Part shown: positions 6,026 to 8,351 of the stretch, piece by piece | Numbering within the stretch: position 1 is the stretch's first letter | Layout: each line of letters starts with the position of its first letter | Assembly (NCBI GenBank): GCA_023416895.1 | Contig: JAEZGQ010000151.1 | Coordinates: 1 to 8,351 of the forward strand | Origin: Bacillota bacterium | Lineage (GTDB): Bacteria; Bacillota; Clostridia; Christensenellales; CAG-138 | Length of the DNA stretch: 8,351 nucleotides | Reading direction: 5' to 3' | Position numbers and translations under genes: made by a program | Notes under the pieces: generated by a model | Databases searched by the model: none | The model's input: only the letters and a program-made list of their open reading frames with translations | What the model was told of the DNA's origin: nothing

Positions 6026-6937
6026 ATGCCCGTTACCGTGAAACTGAAGGAGCTTTGCGATGAGCTGGGGCTTGAAGTCCTCGTTGCGGGCAGCGGCAGC
6101 ATCGGCTTTACCAACAGCGAAATCAACCGCCCGGGGCTTCAGTTCGCGGGATATTACGAACATTTCGCCGCGCAAAGGGTGCAAATCATCGGCAACGCGG
6201 AAATGTACTATCTTTACAGCCTTTCCGACGAGGAAATTTACGCGCGTATGTCGCGGCTGATGGGCTTTGGCATACCATGCATCGTCTGCGCGCGCGACAA
6301 CCACCCCCCACAGGCGCTCATCAAAAGCGCGGAGGATCACGCGGTTCCGGTTTTTAAATCCGCCCTTCAAACCGGCGAAATCGGGCATAGAATTTCCGAA
6401 TACATTCAGTACAGGCTTGCGCCGAAAATCCTTTTTCATGGGGTGCTGATGGATGTGTTCGGTATGGGTATGCTCATTACGGGCGAGAGCGGGCTTGGCA
6501 AAAGCGAAACCGCGCTTGAGATGATCAAGGCCGGTCACCGCCTTGGGGCCGACGACGTGATCGAGATTACCCGCGCGCCGGATGACACGCTCATCGGGCG
6601 TGCGCCCGAACTGACGCGGCACCTTATGGAAGTGCGTGGCATCGGCATCATCGATGTGCGCTACCTGTTCGGTGTTGGCGCGGTGATCGACCAAAAGCCC
6701 ATCGACCTCGTGATGGAAATGGAGCTTTGGAACGAAAACACGCAGTACGAGCGCGTGAGCGCGTTTGAGGCAAACAGAGAGATCCTGGGCGTGGAGGTTC
6801 CTTGCGCAATGCTTCCCGTAAGCCCGGGGCGAAACCTTGCCGTGGTGCTCGAGGTGGCCGCGCGATCCTTCCGCCTCAAGCGGCTCGGCTACGACGTGGG
6901 TAAGGAATTTAAAACACGCGCTTCGGATATTTTTTAA
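6026..6937 (+). CDS. hprK: HPr kinase/phosphorylase
   Basis: Bifunctional regulator that phosphorylates Ser-46 of HPr when glycolytic intermediates and ATP are high and removes it by phosphorolysis when inorganic phosphate is high. This steers carbon catabolite repression (through CcpA) and PTS sugar uptake in Gram-positive bacteria. The 303 residues are close to the 310 of Bacillus subtilis and align along the whole length. N-terminal domain 1-130 contains INRPGLQFAGYY. Catalytic domain: H138 (FHGV), Walker A GESGLGKS (153-160), acidic pair D176/D177 (GADDVIEI), the family signature LMEVRGIGIIDVRYLFGVGA (200-219), E-L-W at 233-235, and the C-terminal K3 loop region PVSPGRN (264-270). All key residues are present, so both activities are expected. 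ATG 6026 is 4 nt after the HAD stop. HPr itself is not encoded in this window. Confidence 0.98.
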   Translation: MPVTVKLKELCDELGLEVLVAGSGSIGFTNSEINRPGLQFAGYYEHFAAQRVQIIGNAEMYYLYSLSDEEIYARMSRLMGFGIPCIVCARDNHPPQALIKSAEDHAVPVFKSALQTGEIGHRISEYIQYRLAPKILFHGVLMDVFGMGMLITGESGLGKSETALEMIKAGHRLGADDVIEITRAPDDTLIGRAPELTRHLMEVRGIGIIDVRYLFGVGAVIDQKPIDLVMEMELWNENTQYERVSAFEANREILGVEVPCAMLPVSPGRNLAVVLEVAARSFRLKRLGYDVGKEFKTRASDIF

Positions 6938-6959
6938 GAATTGCGGGGGTTATGGAAGG

Positions 6960-7910
6960 ATGTTTCGCATAGGGTTTGACGTGGGGGGCACCAACATTGC
7001 CGCGGGGCTTGTAAACGATTCGCTCGACATCGTACAGCAAAAAAGCGTTCCATTTCCAAACGGAAAGGGTGGGGAATACACCGCTTCCGTGATCGCACAG
7101 ATCGTGCGCGAGCTTTTAAAGGCGCAAGGCGCAAGCGAGAGCGAGCTTGAATGCATCGGCGTGGCTGTGCCCGGAAGCATCGATAGGCGCGGTGAGTTTG
7201 TAATCGACGCCTACAATCTTCAGTTCCACAACGTGCCGCTTCGCGCGCAGGTGCAGGCGTTTTTCCCAAACGTACCGGTTTTCTTAGCAAACGATGCCAA
7301 TGCCGCGGCGCTTGCGGAGCTTCATAAGGGCGCATTTGTGGGCTGCAAAACCGCCGTTTTGATGACGCTCGGCACGGGTGTCGGCGGCGGGCTCATCCTC
7401 AACGGCAAAATGTTCAACGGCGGCAACGGAAGCGGCGTGGAGCTCGGGCACATGGTGCTCAAGCACGACGGCGATCTTTGCACCTGCGGGCTGCATGGGT
7501 GTGTGGAGGCCTACTGCACGGCGACGTGGCTCGTGAAAGAGGGCAGACGTGCCGTTGTGGAATATATAAGCAGCATGATCTATACCTCCGCACGTGGCAA
7601 TATGGATAACGTAAACGCCAAACTCGTGGTGGATTGCGCAAAGGCTGGTGACCGCGTTGCTCTCGATATTTTCGAGCGGTATGTGGATGCGCTCGGCTCC
7701 GCTGTGACCTCGCTTGTGAACCTTTTTGATCCGGAGGTCGTTGCTTTGGGCGGCGGTGTTTCCCTCGCAGGGGATTTCTTGTTTGAACCGCTTCGCCAAA
7801 ACGTATACAAAAAGATGTTCTTCCCGTCCTGCGGGCGCATTGTTCCCGCGCAGATGGGCAATGACGCGGGTATCATCGGTGCGGCTATGCTTAAGTTCAA
7901 CGCGGAATAG
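6960..7910 (+). CDS. ROK-family sugar kinase, probable glucokinase
   Basis: 316-residue cytoplasmic kinase that uses ATP to phosphorylate a hexose at C6, most likely glucose (compare GlcK of Bacillus, about 320 residues). The N-terminal phosphate loop is DVGGTN (7-12). D112 in ANDANAAALAE is the catalytic base. LGTGVGGGLILNG (137-149) is the second nucleotide-binding segment. The ROK zinc site is H164 (GVELGH) with C174, C176 and C181 (CTCGLHGC), followed by E183, expected to touch the sugar. LGGGVS (263-268) is the adenosine segment. All ROK landmarks are intact and there is no N-terminal DNA-binding domain, so it is an enzyme and not a ROK repressor. Start ATG 6960 lies 22 nt after hprK; GGGGG (6945-6949) is 10 nt away and GGAAGG touches the ATG, so the ribosome binding site is poor. 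Specificity for glucose, N-acetylglucosamine or mannose cannot be decided from these motifs. Confidence 0.93.
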   Translation: MFRIGFDVGGTNIAAGLVNDSLDIVQQKSVPFPNGKGGEYTASVIAQIVRELLKAQGASESELECIGVAVPGSIDRRGEFVIDAYNLQFHNVPLRAQVQAFFPNVPVFLANDANAAALAELHKGAFVGCKTAVLMTLGTGVGGGLILNGKMFNGGNGSGVELGHMVLKHDGDLCTCGLHGCVEAYCTATWLVKEGRRAVVEYISSMIYTSARGNMDNVNAKLVVDCAKAGDRVALDIFERYVDALGSAVTSLVNLFDPEVVALGGGVSLAGDFLFEPLRQNVYKKMFFPSCGRIVPAQMGNDAGIIGAAMLKFNAE

Positions 7911-7914
7911 GAGG
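7909..7914 (+). promoter_or_regulatory. Ribosome binding site of the GNAT gene
   Basis: Perfect AGGAGG that begins within the TAG stop of the ROK kinase gene and lies 5 nt before ATG 7920. It fixes the start and suggests coupling to the upstream gene. It is the strongest ribosome binding site in this operon. Confidence 0.9.
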
Positions 7915-7919
7915 TTTTT

Positions 7920-8351
7920 ATGCGAGAGATACGCCTTGTAAGACCTGCGCGCGAGCATGAACGCGCGGTCATGGAATGCCGCGCGGAGTTTCTGCGCGAC
8001 GGCGACAGCCTCCACGGTACAGCGGGCTTAAGGAACGAAGAAGTCTACCCTGTATGGATGAACGCCGTGCTCGGCGACGAGTTCCCCGAAACCGTGCGGG
8101 AAGGGCTAGTGGAGGCGACTACCTTTTTGGCAATTCGCGAAAGCGACGGCGCGCTTGTCGGCTTCCTTCAGCTGCGTCATAGACTCAACGATTATCTCAC
8201 GCAGTTTGGCGGGCATATCGGCTACAGCGTTCGCGCCTGTGAGCGGCAAAAGGGTTATGCCACGGAAATGCTTCATCAGGCGCTGCTCTACGCAAAAACG
8301 CTCGGGCTTAGAAAAGTGCTTGTTACCTGCAACAACGACAACGAAGCTTCA
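7920..8351 (+). CDS. GNAT-family N-acetyltransferase (3' end cut by window edge)
   Basis: First 144 codons of an acetyl-CoA dependent N-acetyltransferase, open to the right edge. The region GHIGYSVRACERQKGYATEM (about 98-117) contains the GNAT motif A: a beta strand ending in GYSVR, then the Q/RxxGxA-type acetyl-CoA loop, here RQKGYA. LGLRKVLVTCNNDNEAS (128-144) is the next strand and helix start. The substrate is unknown; the family covers antibiotics, amino acids, peptides and ribosomal proteins. Related small GNAT proteins are about 170-180 residues, so some 30 residues are missing. It follows the ROK kinase by 9 nt as the last visible operon gene. Nothing ties it functionally to carbon control other than position. 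Confidence 0.9.
   Translation, partial: MREIRLVRPAREHERAVMECRAEFLRDGDSLHGTAGLRNEEVYPVWMNAVLGDEFPETVREGLVEATTFLAIRESDGALVGFLQLRHRLNDYLTQFGGHIGYSVRACERQKGYATEMLHQALLYAKTLGLRKVLVTCNNDNEAS

Noticed and set aside
5957..6694. 245-codon open frame on the minus strand opposite hprK
   Set aside because: The plus strand encodes a full HprK with all catalytic residues; the antisense frame has no recognisable domain and no ribosome binding site that I can see.
7284..8015. 243-codon minus-strand frame across the ROK-GNAT junction
   Set aside because: It crosses two well supported plus-strand genes joined by a perfect ribosome binding site, and shows no protein motif.

Overview
This is an ordinary chromosomal housekeeping segment from a Gram-positive bacterium of the Bacillota, most likely a moderately GC-rich member of the Clostridia. 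The evidence is a T-box riboswitch in front of thrS, an HPr kinase/phosphorylase of the low-GC Gram-positive type, a YtxC-like protein (a family of endospore-forming Bacillota), sigma-A type promoters and AGGAGG-type ribosome binding sites. The genus cannot be told from this sequence.

Left part (1 to about 2190, minus strand): the threonyl-tRNA synthetase gene thrS fills the first 1.9 kb and runs off the left edge, lacking only about its last 10-20 codons. Upstream lies a complete T-box leader (stem I with AG-bulge-like and GNUG-like elements, a stem III hairpin, a T-box with acceptor-binding bulge, and competing antiterminator and terminator). A near-consensus sigma-A promoter drives it. Threonine starvation is therefore expected to raise thrS expression through uncharged tRNA-Thr.

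Middle (about 2180 to 5144, plus strand): a divergent ytxC-like gene starts about 200 bp from the thrS promoter. Its best promoter candidate overlaps the thrS -35 box back to back. It ends in a strong intrinsic terminator, followed at once by a promoter whose -10 TATAAT lies only 6 nt from the uvrC start codon. uvrC is complete and encodes the UvrABC excinuclease subunit C.

Right part (5141 to 8351, plus strand): a second sigma-A promoter, with its -35 box lying across the uvrC stop codon, starts a tight run of four genes: a Cof-type HAD phosphatase, hprK, a ROK-family sugar kinase (probably glucokinase) and a GNAT acetyltransferase cut by the right edge. Gaps are 4, 22 and 9 nt, so this is very probably one operon. 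HprK senses glycolytic state and sets HPr Ser-46 phosphorylation, the ROK kinase feeds hexose into glycolysis, and the HAD enzyme may dephosphorylate sugar phosphates. This makes a plausible carbon-metabolism module.

I found no mobile elements, CRISPR arrays, tRNA or rRNA genes, and no convincing undescribed system. The points worth a second look are regulatory: the overlapping divergent promoters with a palindrome in the thrS spacer, the ambiguous T-box specifier, and the possibly leaderless uvrC.
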